Shown here piece by piece: positions 46,545-57,035 of a stretch of DNA of 64,000 nt. The notes below the pieces were generated by a model, which was given only the letters and a program-made list of their open reading frames with translations, was not told the origin of the DNA and made no database searches. Where the stretch lies: NCBI GenBank assembly GCA_004519485.1, contig CP038113.1:144501-208500 (forward strand), written 5' to 3'. The translations under genes and the position numbers were made by a program. Every line of letters starts with the position of its first letter. Position 1 is the first letter of the stretch. This DNA is from Nannochloropsis oceanica (lineage: Eukaryota > Sar > Eustigmatophyceae > Eustigmatales > Monodopsidaceae).

Positions 46545-47750
46545 GCTGTGGCAGGGGGAGATATTTGGTGTCAGTCGATCGTGTGTAGTAACTAGTGAGA
46601 TGGAGAAACGGCGCTCGCGGCGGCGATTGTTTCACACCACCGCCGCTTTCCAATTTCACGCTTCCGCCACCATACTGAAGCACAGGATTCACCTACTACC
46701 TCCGGCGAAGAGTGGCTTGGCAGGCGATAGCTGAACGAACAATGACATCGTATTGCCAGGTCGGCAAGCATTTTTGCTTCAAATCCTTCAAGTTCCTTGT
46801 TCTGATCCTGGGGGGTACAAGGGCATTGGAGGGCAATGGAGGACAAGAAGAATGGAATCATGCAGGAGGGGAAAACGACGTGAACGAACCACCTTTGGCA
46901 CTGCAAAAATGAAACTTTTTGCGGTGCACAGGACGTGCATGAGATAGAGGATGAAGGAGATGTACGGCGTCACGTCAATTTACGATCCCCAAAAACATGG
47001 CGATGGTATTGAGCTGTGGTAATACCACAGAAATACGTTGGAGAGGGGACGATATATAATTGTTGACATCCTCAGATTTATTGGTTGGTGGATGAGGAAA
47101 GCTAGGCGGATTGAGCGCGAGGAAGGGGGAAATGGAAAGAAGGAAGAAGAAGCTCGCCGTTGCTGGTGCTGCTGAAGCTGCTGCTGCGCAAACACAGCAC
47201 GCGAATGATTTATTGTTCGCATTTATGAAAATAAAAATCGAAAAAAGAAGGACAATCACCCAATTGAAAGTGTTCCTCCCCTCAGCGATTCATTCATTCA
47301 TATTACAGCTCCCTCTCATTTTTTTCCTTTTACTTTTATTTTGAGTTGATTTCCTTCGGTATTGATCTCACGCGGCCCAATAGCGACAGAAACCGCCCTT
47401 CCTCTCCTCATTCATATCGAAAAGTGTGAATACGTGGGTAGCACCATCTTTATCTCCCAGTGAACTATTTAGCTATCCCTATAAATGCAAATTAAATAAA
47501 AAGAAAGTAGTCTCTCTCGCTCCACTTCCTCCTATTTCTTCGTTACTCCTACTACACTACCATAATCATTACAGTCAAAAGACGGATTGCCTTCTCAGGT
47601 ATTGTCTCTTCAGTCATAATGCAGAAATGCATCACCCCCTCCTTCTCCTTCTCCTTCACATTTGTTTTCACTTGACTCCTTCACCCATTTCAACTCTGCA
47701 CTTCTTATCCCTCCTTCCCTCCCACCCCTCCCTCCCTCCCGTCCTCTTTC
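46545..47750. other. Intergenic, no gene seen
   Basis: Between the 5' end of the Rieske gene and the 3' end of the metalloprotease gene, both minus. Short frames only; AT-rich around 46960-47500. It contains the promoter of the Rieske gene. Confidence 0.55.
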
Positions 47751-50714
47751 TTATGCGTCCCCCTTCATGTAACTCTTCTCCCTCAACTTGACCAGCACCA
47801 TCCTAAACAGAGGGTAGGCCTGCGAGGCTGTGGTCACCGGCCCCTCCGGAGCCAACGCACCCTCTATCGACTCTTGAATAAAAAATAACTGAGCAGCTGC
47901 CAAAGCAGCCACTTCCCTCGATAGCTGCTCGGGCGTCGCCCCCGCCAGCTCCAACAGCAGCTCCACCCAGAAAATCTGCAAGTTCCAATTTCTCGATTCT
48001 GCCGCCCGTAACGATGCCCCGGGGTTCGGTCCATACAACGCTGTGGTGGTCTGCGTGAAGAGATCCGCGACACTAAAGCTCGTCTCCTGCGTGGCAGTCA
48101 GGATCCAGTCGGCCGTCCGCAGCCTCTCCAGCCGAGGGACCGCGAAGAGTTGTGTCAGAAGCTTGGTGCGTCCGTCATCGATAGCCTTGACTACATCCAC
48201 CGGGGACCGAGCCAAGCAATACTGGTACAATCCCGAGCACTGCCCCTTCTTCTGCAGCATGAATTGAACTGCCTCTGCCTGCGGGAAGATCTTACTTTCG
48301 TCATCCGTCAAGATGAGCAAAATCCCATCCAAGGCCTTCTGCTGCTCCTCTGGGCTCAACACCGCCAGAGGAGGATCCTGGGCTACTCCCGCCGATGCCC
48401 GCCTCGCACGATTAACAGTGTATCCACCAATAAATTTAGTCAGAGAAGAACCCGCAGAAAGCACAGCTTTGAGAAGGGTCGTCTCCGCGGCAGCGTAGCG
48501 GGTGAATTCATCCCCTGCGAATACCGAACGGTCTAACAGATTCTCCCTTAGCTCCGACACCAGGGCCAGTCGATCCAGATAGAAAGCAGCCGGGTCGGAC
48601 GTAAAATCGAAGACAGTCACATAAGGATCAGCACCAAGGGGACTCGCATCGTCCTCATCGGTAGCAAAAAGCAGATTTTGATCGGCGAGCGCAGTGAGTT
48701 GGGCGTGGGGCATGCCGTGTGTCTCGTCCGGAATCTCAGAATATCCGTATTTGATCGCCATCATGTCGTAGGTGCCTATGACGGGAGAGAAGTAGTCAAC
48801 TTTGACGTCTGCCGCCCGCCCACTCACAATATTGAGGGGCAGATAGTCCATTACCGAGATACTGAGGCCATTCTTGGCGGTAAACCGGATGTCCTGGGTC
48901 TGCTCCCATGTCACCCCAGAGGAGGCCTTGAAATTGTGACGGAGTCCTAGGGTATGTCCTACCTCATGCATAATCACCTCCCGGATCCCCGCATGAAGTA
49001 GCTCATCGGGCACAAATCCCTCCCCATTCGTCATTTCCTGCGCCAGCCGTGCTAGTTTGGGGGAGATGTCAAATTTGGCCCGGGCTTCCTGGCAGCGGCC
49101 GTGGCGGTGGGCATGTCGGAGGGTGGTGCGCCTGGAGGGGTGCCGGTTCGTCCATGGCCGTCCAGCCAATGTCCTAGCCTCCTCCTCGTGGTCGTGATCA
49201 TGATTATGATCACGATGGTGGTGGAGCTCCTTGCCTTCATCCTTCCCCAACCCCAACAACTCCCGTAGCTCCGCCGCTTCCCTGTCAGGGTTCAGGCTAT
49301 TCATGCCCGTCGCTGAGTTCGTCGGGTCCTTGCTACTATCCAACACCTCAATATATGAAATCCAATGCTTTACCCACCCATGTGTGAAAATAATGTCACT
49401 CTTCAAAATCTCCCCTGACCTCGGATCAACCACCGAAGGCCCCAAGGCGAAGGTTGTGTCCATGTCAATGACCCAACTAATAGTAGAGTACCTCAAATCT
49501 CCCACCTGGTAATCATCAGGCCAACCCGTCTCATTCGGCAAGATCGCTCGAATGGCAGTCGGTCCAAACCCCGCAGCCTCGAAAGCGGGCCTCCAGGCTT
49601 CTACTCCCTGTCGGAAGGATTCCCGCCATTGTCTGGGTACGGTCGGGTCGATAAAGTAGGTGATTGCGGATTGGTTGGTCCCCGAGAGGAGCCGACGACG
49701 ATTAATGAGCTTCACTTTGGTGTCGACCTGCTCCGAGAGATGCTTGTGGGAAGCACTCACGTTGGGGTTTAATCGATGGTCGCCTACATCTTGATAACTG
49801 ACTGAAAAAAACCCAACCCGGTCGTCCATGGCGCGGCCCACCAGGGGCTCGTCAGGGAGCAAGGCTAAAGAAAACGAAATCGTTTCACTCACCACCGCGG
49901 AGGATGGGTCCTTGGGGTCAAGAGGCAGGAGGTACTCAGCCGTGATATCAAGATTTTCCGGGAAAGAACGACAAAGATCGAGACGGAGCCGCCCGTCTTG
50001 TGCGCCCGTCACGTCGGTGATAAAAAATCCCTTTTCGATCAACTCGGAGGCATCCACCACGTAGCTCCCTTTCTTCGCCACCGTCTTTCCATCCTCCACG
50101 CCTTCCGCGTCCTCTCCGCCCGCGTGGTGATCAATGACGATAGGCAAAGTGGCAACACGTGACGACGAGGTCCCGAGTTCGACCGCCAAGGAATCATCGG
50201 GACTGCTGCTCCTCACTCCATACTGCTCCCTGAAAATATCAATACCCGACCCGTCCGAGGTCACATTAAAGGTAAAAACCACGTGGTCCGTCGCCTCGGC
50301 CGGTTCATGGAGGAGAAGGAGACTGGAGGAGTCATCCCAAGCACCACGGGCAAAAGTAGCACTGAAAATGACGGGCCGAGAAGGGGTGGTGTTTAGAAAG
50401 GATTTAGGCAGCTCCAAAACCAAGGCGGTCGCATCCGAGGGTAGAGTGTAGTAGGTAAGGAAGCTTTGATGCTCGTCAAAGTTGCTTCTAAGCACCGGGT
50501 AGGTCATGCGCTCCTTGGACTCCGACATCATTTTCCAGTTCACCACCACATCCAAATCGGCCAGCAGGAAGCAGATGACTATCAACAAGAAGAAAACCCC
50601 CAGAATCCGCCATTCTGCCCGGAAACGATCCCATCCGTTCTTCACCTTGTCAAGCATGGTAGGTTGAGGGGATTCGTAGCCGGTTTGCAGCTCCATTCGG
50701 TCTAAGGTTTCCAT
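47751..50714 (-). CDS. Membrane-anchored zinc metalloprotease, DUF4953/DUF5117 type
   Basis: Single exon, 987 residues from the ATG at 50714 (METLDRMELQTGYES). The frame stays open upstream for about 320 bp without an ATG, so a spliced 5' exon cannot be excluded. One membrane span (ILGVFFLLIVICFLLADL) lies at about residues 36-55 and acts as signal anchor. The zinc site HEVGHTLGLRHNF is at about residue 583 and fits the metzincin pattern HExxHxxGxxH; 39 residues on, SVMDYLP supplies the Met-turn. Segments before it (RRRLLSGTNQSAITYF, WREAFRQ-like FRQGVEAWRPAFEAAGFG) match the catalytic region of bacterial zinc-dependent proteases of this group. The N-terminal 450 residues are beta-rich. The enzyme probably faces the ER lumen or cell exterior. 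A separate 211-codon frame ends at the start codon, overlapping it as TAATG. Confidence 0.88.
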   Translation of the reverse strand: METLDRMELQTGYESPQPTMLDKVKNGWDRFRAEWRILGVFFLLIVICFLLADLDVVVNWKMMSESKERMTYPVLRSNFDEHQSFLTYYTLPSDATALVLELPKSFLNTTPSRPVIFSATFARGAWDDSSSLLLLHEPAEATDHVVFTFNVTSDGSGIDIFREQYGVRSSSPDDSLAVELGTSSSRVATLPIVIDHHAGGEDAEGVEDGKTVAKKGSYVVDASELIEKGFFITDVTGAQDGRLRLDLCRSFPENLDITAEYLLPLDPKDPSSAVVSETISFSLALLPDEPLVGRAMDDRVGFFSVSYQDVGDHRLNPNVSASHKHLSEQVDTKVKLINRRRLLSGTNQSAITYFIDPTVPRQWRESFRQGVEAWRPAFEAAGFGPTAIRAILPNETGWPDDYQVGDLRYSTISWVIDMDTTFALGPSVVDPRSGEILKSDIIFTHGWVKHWISYIEVLDSSKDPTNSATGMNSLNPDREAAELRELLGLGKDEGKELHHHRDHNHDHDHEEEARTLAGRPWTNRHPSRRTTLRHAHRHGRCQEARAKFDISPKLARLAQEMTNGEGFVPDELLHAGIREVIMHEVGHTLGLRHNFKASSGVTWEQTQDIRFTAKNGLSISVMDYLPLNIVSGRAADVKVDYFSPVIGTYDMMAIKYGYSEIPDETHGMPHAQLTALADQNLLFATDEDDASPLGADPYVTVFDFTSDPAAFYLDRLALVSELRENLLDRSVFAGDEFTRYAAAETTLLKAVLSAGSSLTKFIGGYTVNRARRASAGVAQDPPLAVLSPEEQQKALDGILLILTDDESKIFPQAEAVQFMLQKKGQCSGLYQYCLARSPVDVVKAIDDGRTKLLTQLFAVPRLERLRTADWILTATQETSFSVADLFTQTTTALYGPNPGASLRAAESRNWNLQIFWVELLLELAGATPEQLSREVAALAAAQLFFIQESIEGALAPEGPVTTASQAYPLFRMVLVKLREKSYMKGDA

Positions 50715-52086
50715 TACAGGCGGAGATTCTCCTCGCACCGCCACGCGGTCGTAGTCGTCGTGGCTAGGCGGGGCAGCAGCTCTTCTACTGGGAGAAGCGA
50801 CTGCTGCACCTGTACTGCGGCCAGGGGAGCCAATGATTCCGCCCAGACAAGGCGTCGGGTGCACGACCGCGGCCGTACAGGGGGAGGGATCGCGCGCTTC
50901 GGCGGCTGCCTCTGCTGCTGCTGTCTCTGATTCTCCAAGATCTGCGTTGACAGGTACGTAAGGGGGGGGTGAGGCGCGCGGCGAGCCGGCTTCGGTGCGT
51001 AACGCACCTTCCTCAAGACCCTGAATGGTTGAAAACTGACTCCTGTTGAGTTACGTGGGGGTGTGGGTTGAGAGGCGGGGATTAATATGATCATCAATAT
51101 GGCCTCACTATCCAGACGCCTGGGGACATCGGGTGAGACATAGGCCGCGACAAAGGGTGGCGGGCGCATGCTGCGTTGTGAAGGCGGGCCAGTACCGTGG
51201 ATGCGCATGTCATGGCGTGTGGACGTGTGGAGTAAGCTCGATAATAGATATGTGTGTGTGTGTGAAAACGACATTCGATTGAAGTGGGTGATGGTAATCG
51301 AGGCACCGAGGGACCGAGGGAGGTCACTGCTTATAGTTCGAGGCAATGTACACAGGTAACCCTCGTGATAGCTTCGAAGGCATCGTGTGCATGGAAGGAG
51401 ATTGACAATATGATTTCAGCACGAGTGTCGGTGAAGATGGCCCGGCGAAGCCTCTCCCATAACCGACACTGCAAGTGGGCACGCTCTGTTGCCCTGGTCA
51501 CCCGCTGATTACGACCGCCAAGGCCGAATTAGAGCAGGGCTGCGTGCAACAGGGTAGGAAGAAGCCTTTGAAGTTCTGCGGCAGCTTGTTTGCCAGGCTT
51601 CCGTGTGGTTCGAAAACACCCATGTAGAGAAACCCTACCGTACTACGATTCGTAATCCGGTAAGATGTCTTCACGTTGGGGTGTCAAGAAAGGCGCGAGA
51701 ATTACCGGCCACCCCAGCCATACTGTGTGAAGAGCAGAGACTACAAAGCCAAGCACGATGCGTAAAATTCATTCCCTCGCCATCCCCACCATCAACCATT
51801 GTAGGACGAAAACGTAAGATCGCCAGTTCCAAGGCTTCTGCAGGGTAGAAAGGCAAAAGTATCTCTGCCTTGCTTCTTCATCATCATCATGATCATCATC
51901 ATAATCATCACCACCACCGCCGGGTGGAGCAGTACACCAAGCTCCACGCCGCCCTTGCCCCAAGTTCTTTACCGTGGCACCATGAACAGCAGCATTGAGG
52001 CGCATTTGCAGCCGCTATGAAAACCACCCCACCTTTTCTTACGCCGCACCATCCATCCTCACTATCTTTCAACTCAGAACAAAACC
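50715..52086. other. Region between the metalloprotease and MAGOH starts
   Basis: Divergent start codons about 1.37 kb apart. On the minus strand, frames at 51346-50714 (VRPRSCTRRL..., overlapping the protease start) and 52005-51769 (MRLNAAVHGATVKNLGQG, with a run of Asp and His) are open. The second could be a small gene, perhaps spliced at about 51845 into a frame reading EALELAILRFRPTMVDGG, but nothing identifies it. A short TG run lies at about 51250-51262. A (CAT)n-like run is at 51880-51905. Confidence 0.4.
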
Positions 52087-52886
52087 ATGAGCAGCGGCGA
52101 CGACTTCTATCTCCGCTACTATGTGGGGCACACAGGAAAATTCGGTCACGAATTCATGGAATTTGAGATCCAGCCCTCCGGCCAGCTACGGTACGCCAAC
52201 AATAGCAACTACAAGAACGCCAAGATGATCCGCAAGCAAGGTACGTTCGTTAGGAAGGGAGGAAGGAGGTGGGACAGGAAGGGAAACAAGGAAAGCCTCA
52301 TAACGCGTGATGCGCGTCGTTTTAAACTTCAACTTATGCGTCCATTTGCTTCACTAAAGTGTATGTCTCCCAAACGGTGCTGGACGAATTTCGGCGCATC
52401 GTGGAGGAGTCCCAGGTAGTGGCAGAAGACGACAAAGACTGGCCGGAGCCTGATAGGGTTGGGAAACAAGAGCTGGAAGTCCGTATGGGCGATGATCACA
52501 TTCGGTTTACCTGCTCGAAGATTGGGTCGCTGCTGGATGTGCAAGACAGCAAGGATCCGGAGGGTTTGAGGATATTTTATTACTTGGTTCAGGACTTGCG
52601 GTGTTTGTTGTTTTCATTGATTGGATTGCATTTCAAGGTAAGATCTGCAAGGAAAGTGGGGGAATGGAGGGAATGGGAGGTGGCACTGTCGTCCAGATAC
52701 ATGCGGAAAGGGTGGAGTGGAGGGAACGTAGGGAATTATAGGTGAAGATCAATTTACGCAGACACTGCGGGAATGACTACAGATCATTGACGCGGGTGCG
52801 GACAAAGCGGGTGGCTCACATTTTCATCTTCATATTTCCTTTTCCCAACTCACGCGACCACACAGATCAAACCCATTCCCACCTAA
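52087..52886 (+). CDS. MAGOH: Mago nashi, exon junction complex core protein
   Basis: MAGOH pairs with Y14/RBM8A and locks eIF4A3 on spliced mRNA in the exon junction complex. Three exons, 52087-52240, 52360-52637 and 52866-52886, joined by GT-AG introns (119 and 228 bp) with fitting phases, give 150 residues against 146 in animals. The sequence is nearly canonical: [88 protein letters not shown] and the end FKIKPIPT. The last coding exon has only seven codons including the stop. Convergent with FabZ. Confidence 0.97.
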
Positions 52887-53510
52887 GCCTTCACACATAG
52901 CACAAGTGCGCAGCTATCGCACAGCAGCAGAAGGAAGATAAGACGACGAAGATGCTCGGCGTGAGCTTACGTATGTAAGTATGGATAAAATACTTTTCGA
53001 AGAAGACAATTAAACGCTTAAGAAAGAAGAAAAAAAAAAGAAAGAAAAAAGAGCAAAGCAGCAAGAGAATACAAAGAGGCTCTCGGGAGGGAGGGAAAAA
53101 GGGAGGGAGAGAGAGCGCTCATGCGCGCCTTTCTTTTCTTTTCCTCAGTTTGTTTGGTCTTGGATTTTGTTTCGATTCCTTTTACAGGAGGAGGGAGTCT
53201 TGAAGACGTGTTCCTCATGGCCCACGGAGAGGGTGGAGGTTATTAAGCGGTCGTACGATTGGCCACGTACGCACACATGCACACCCACAAACTCACAAAC
53301 CCACAAATGCACACGTACGTGCATGAAACAATCAAACCATAACACTGCAAGACACAAGCACGAACGCTCTCTCACCCGCACAAATAATCACAACAAAAAC
53401 ATACACCACGTTTATCCCAAAGAGCTGCCTGCCAGCGTTTTATGCTGCAGCAGCAGCTGCTGCTGCTGCCCATGCCTTCTCCTTCTCCTTCCTCCTACCG
53501 GCGAGGCTAA
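52887..53510. other. Convergent 3' region
   Basis: Between the MAGOH stop and the FabZ stop. It holds an A/G-rich stretch (53020-53060), a CA-rich stretch (53270-53330) and a short CAG/CTG palindrome near 53447-53468. No gene seen. Confidence 0.55.
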
Positions 53511-54642
53511 TTACTTCGACAGAGCGAAAGTCATCTCCTACGACGTGTAGTGGAGAAGGCGTGAGAGTGTCGAATGTAAAAATCAGCACAGGAAAAGGAC
53601 ACACATATACACAAAACATTGAAATCAGGACCACATTTAAGGAATGTACGCCGACAAAGTCATTTCCCCCTTTCACCCTACCTCCTTCCCATGACAACGT
53701 ACCTTGACCTCGACAGCCACATCGCCATCAACGTAAGCCTTGCCCTTGAGCTTGGCGATACCAAAAGAAGCCATGAACTTGACAAGCTCCACCTCCATCA
53801 CCAGCGTGTCGCCGGGCACCACAGGCTTGCGGAACTTCACGCCGTCAATGCCTGTTTTGTTTTGTAGTTCGCGAAGGAAGAAATGACTACCTGAATAGTG
53901 ATGATGCTAGCGTATATATCCAATCCAAAATGTAACTCCCCGGCCTTGGGTTCCAGGCTGCAGGAGCGAGAAAGAGGAGGGGAGACAAATAGGCCCGCCC
54001 GGTATCGAAGTCATCCGATCACACGACCGAAGTTCCTCTCCATCGTTTATCTTCTCGTCGTTCTTTTCGCAGCAAGCCGCACGCTTCCTGTGGTACGTAC
54101 CAGCAAAAAAGAAAAGGCCCTTCCCGTCCGAGACCGGGGCTTGCAGGCACAGCACGCCCGACAGCTGGGCCATTGCCTCCACCATCAAGACACCAGGCAT
54201 GATGGGCCGATCGGGAAAGTGACCAGTGAACTGAGGCTCGTTAGCCGTAATCTGCTTGATGCCCACGGCCTTCTTCCCGGGCTCGAACTCAATGACCTTG
54301 TCGACGAGCAAGAAGGGATATCGATGGGGCAGGATGGCGGCGATGTTCTCATTGGTAAGGAGGGTCTTGAAGTCCTTAGACACGGCCGAGGCGGCCTGCC
54401 CGCCACGCCACTCAGAACCTGCCGCTTCACCCTCTGCCATCATGCGGACGGCAGACTCCAAAGAGGCGTGGGGGGAAAGAGACGAAAAGGTGAGTCGTAC
54501 GTGCCTCTACCGGGGGTGGGTCTATCAAACCTTATACCCTAGCAGTGCACAGTTCATAGCTTACCTTGGATGTAGACATAGAGGGCATTACGAAGGCAGA
54601 ACACAGCGCTGGTAGCGCCACGAGCGCGGCTAAGACACGCAT
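53511..54642 (-). CDS. fabZ: Plastid 3-hydroxyacyl-ACP dehydratase
   Basis: FabZ removes water from 3-hydroxyacyl-ACP in type II fatty-acid synthesis. Four exons, 54642-54565, 54455-54101, 53851-53703 and 53537-53511, with GT-AG introns of 109, 249 and 165 bp and fitting phases, give 202 residues. Catalytic His and Glu are in [13 protein letters not shown] and [20 protein letters not shown]; the C-terminus runs through [17 protein letters not shown] and ends EMTFALSK. The first exon encodes [20 protein letters not shown], a signal peptide with the SAF motif typical of plastid import in algae with complex plastids. This is one of the clearest clues to the host lineage. The last exon is nine codons. 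Confidence 0.96.
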
Positions 54643-55689
54643 GGCTGTGGGTGGTGTGAATGGGGGGAGGCTGGTGAGTCTCGCCTTCGTGTGTTATGGC
54701 GTCTGTTACTACGTCTCCAAAACTGATCTTCCAAGTGATGAGCCAGACAGGAGTTCTTAATGTGCAGGCGTGATGAGCGTTTGAGGCGGAGACCAAGGGC
54801 AAGGTGCTGTGTGTGTGGCGGTGTGTGAGTGTGTGGGGTTGATGGCGGGGAGGTTGGACTCACAGGGTTTCCAAGGAAAGTCCACACTGTGGCACACAGC
54901 GGCACAACTTGTTGCGCCCCAACCCCACTTCTGAAAACCATCCCCTTTTCCACTTGCATTCTTTATGTGCACATTTCTTCCCCGGCAGCTGGTGCGATTT
55001 ATGCCGCCTGGCCAAGCGACGGAAGCCCCATCTATCTTTTTATCACCAGCACCTCTTAGTGCTGCGCAAAATGTTGAGCTTGCGTCTTGTTGTCTCGTGT
55101 GGTTTGCGATCATATGATGAGATGCCGACTCATAGCCTATCGCTGCCTCGCGCAACCTGTCTCGCCGAATTAAACACACTCCAATACCCACCTCACACAC
55201 ACCAGTGCAGTCCCTACCCCTCATGCAAAATCGGGCTGCACACACGCGCCTCCGTCAGGCATACTCCTTTGGCTACTTGCACAGCACCGTAGATATATTG
55301 TACCCTCCACCATGTCGCAGGAGCATGGCGTCTTGTGCCATCACTTACTTATTCCCCTACCAAAAAGCAACGTTCCACATTCCACATTAGACATTGAATG
55401 GTATGTAAGGGAAGGACGAGGAAGAGAGCGTTCTTGAGGAGGCGGGGGAGCGGCATGAGCACCATTGTGAGAGCCAAGGCCAGCAGGCACAAGTGCAGGA
55501 TAAGCAGCCTCCATCTTCATTCATTTTCTCCGTCCGCGACTCTGCGTGCTCGGAGACCAAGCAAGGCTTAGCTGTCAGGCCCAAGCCCGCGTTTACAGAG
55601 AACCTTATGGATGAGCCCGTGACGAAGAGGGTAAATGCCGAAAGGCGATTTATGTTACAAGATCAAACTCCTTGCTCCGCAAGCATTAC
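54643..55689. other. Divergent upstream region
   Basis: Between the FabZ start and the next plus-strand frame. Several overlapping frames of 60-160 codons exist on both strands, none with a domain. The next gene may have a 5' exon in here that I could not define. Confidence 0.4.
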
Positions 55690-56286
55690 ATGCCCACGTC
55701 GTCCACTACCCCCGATGGCGGGGATATGAGGGCCTTTTTGCGAATAGTCGGCGCTGTTCTAGTTCCGAACCAAACGGGCTCTGTCGTTCTGGACGCCGCG
55801 CACACCAATGGCAGAAGCCTCTGGACGTTCCTCTTTTCGTTGCTCGGACGCTCTGCGATGGGCCAAAATATTTTATCTGAAAGTAGTGTCTGGAAACTCA
55901 TGCATCAATACCAACGGCGGCTCTATCGCACGGACCTCGATAAACGAAAAGAAATTATAGGTGACATAGACTGGAAGAAGCCCAAGCATGACCGTCTTTT
56001 CTCCCTCATCCTTCCCCGAAGTGAGTCCCCTACCACGAGGAAGAAGAATCCGACCCCGATAAAAGTGGTTACAGTGCGAGGGTATTTCTATATGGGCGTG
56101 AGCCTCCGCGACCCACACACGAATCGGGCACTGCCAGGGGACCTGGAGAATGTTCTGCATCGTTTGGCAACAGGGATAAGCTCCGTGGTTGTAGAGGAGG
56201 CCATGCGGCAGTACAAGCATTTATGGGCGAGCCATGAGCCGTTGCCTTTGACGCGTGTTCGGTGGCGACGAATCGTGATGGAGTGA
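55690..56286 (+). CDS. Hypothetical protein
   Basis: Unrecognised frame of 198 codons from the ATG at 55690 (MPTSSTTPDGGDMRAFL) to a TGA; the frame is open a little further upstream without an ATG, so a 5' exon is possible. It reads like a real basic protein: RIVGAVLVPNQTGSVVLDAA, SVWKLMHQYQRRLYRTDLDK, IKVVTVRGYFYMGVSLRD and LENVLHRLATGISSVV. No membrane span or known motif was noticed. The opposite strand is also partly open here, so the call rests on composition alone. Confidence 0.5.
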   Translation: MPTSSTTPDGGDMRAFLRIVGAVLVPNQTGSVVLDAAHTNGRSLWTFLFSLLGRSAMGQNILSESSVWKLMHQYQRRLYRTDLDKRKEIIGDIDWKKPKHDRLFSLILPRSESPTTRKKNPTPIKVVTVRGYFYMGVSLRDPHTNRALPGDLENVLHRLATGISSVVVEEAMRQYKHLWASHEPLPLTRVRWRRIVME

Positions 56287-57035
56287 AAAGGGGAAGGGAG
56301 GAAGAGAGAGTGACTTGACTTGAAGGGGAATGCTGACTGAGAGTAGAGCGTGAAGACGCAGCAAAGCGGTAAGACGAGCGCACAGAACACCAAAAGGTAA
56401 AGACTGAAATCAAATCTTGATGCGAGATAGCTAGAATGGAAATGTTCTGCTCTTGTAGTTTGGGAGATTGAGGCAGGTGTCGATGGTAGAGCAAAAGGAC
56501 TATATCTGAGATGAAGAGAGATAAGACGAGGACATGTATAAACAGTGAACATAGAAACACAAGATTGGATTACATGATAAGACTCAGGAGTGAATGCCTG
56601 TTGATTGCCAAATGAGAGAAAGAAAATGCGACATGAGGCGATGAATGCGAAAAAAGCAAGCAATCAAGCAAAATCACAAATACACATGTGCATGGTCTGA
56701 TTGAAACTATAGCAACACCAGCAGGAGCTATCCTTCTCATGAAGCGAGTAACCCCCCCATTAATTCGTCGCGATGAGAGGCATCCGACAAGGGACAGTGC
56801 AATATGAAGTGGGAAATGGGAAAAGAAACCGAGATAACGGAATCAGGAGATGAATGCACATATAAGGGGAGATGGGGCACACAAAAAGAGCGTTTAAGTG
56901 TGAAATCTATGGGAATACAACTGTGTATTTCTTGCTTGTCTTGCTCTATTCGTTTGTCATCACCTACCCACCCTTTGTACATCATACGCCGACGACAGTT
57001 CCCTCCTTCATTCCCTCCCTCTCTTCCTGCCTTTC
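56287..57035. other. Convergent 3' region
   Basis: Between the hypothetical gene and the HPPD stop. AT-rich, with frames that look like chance on both strands. No repeat of note. Confidence 0.55.
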
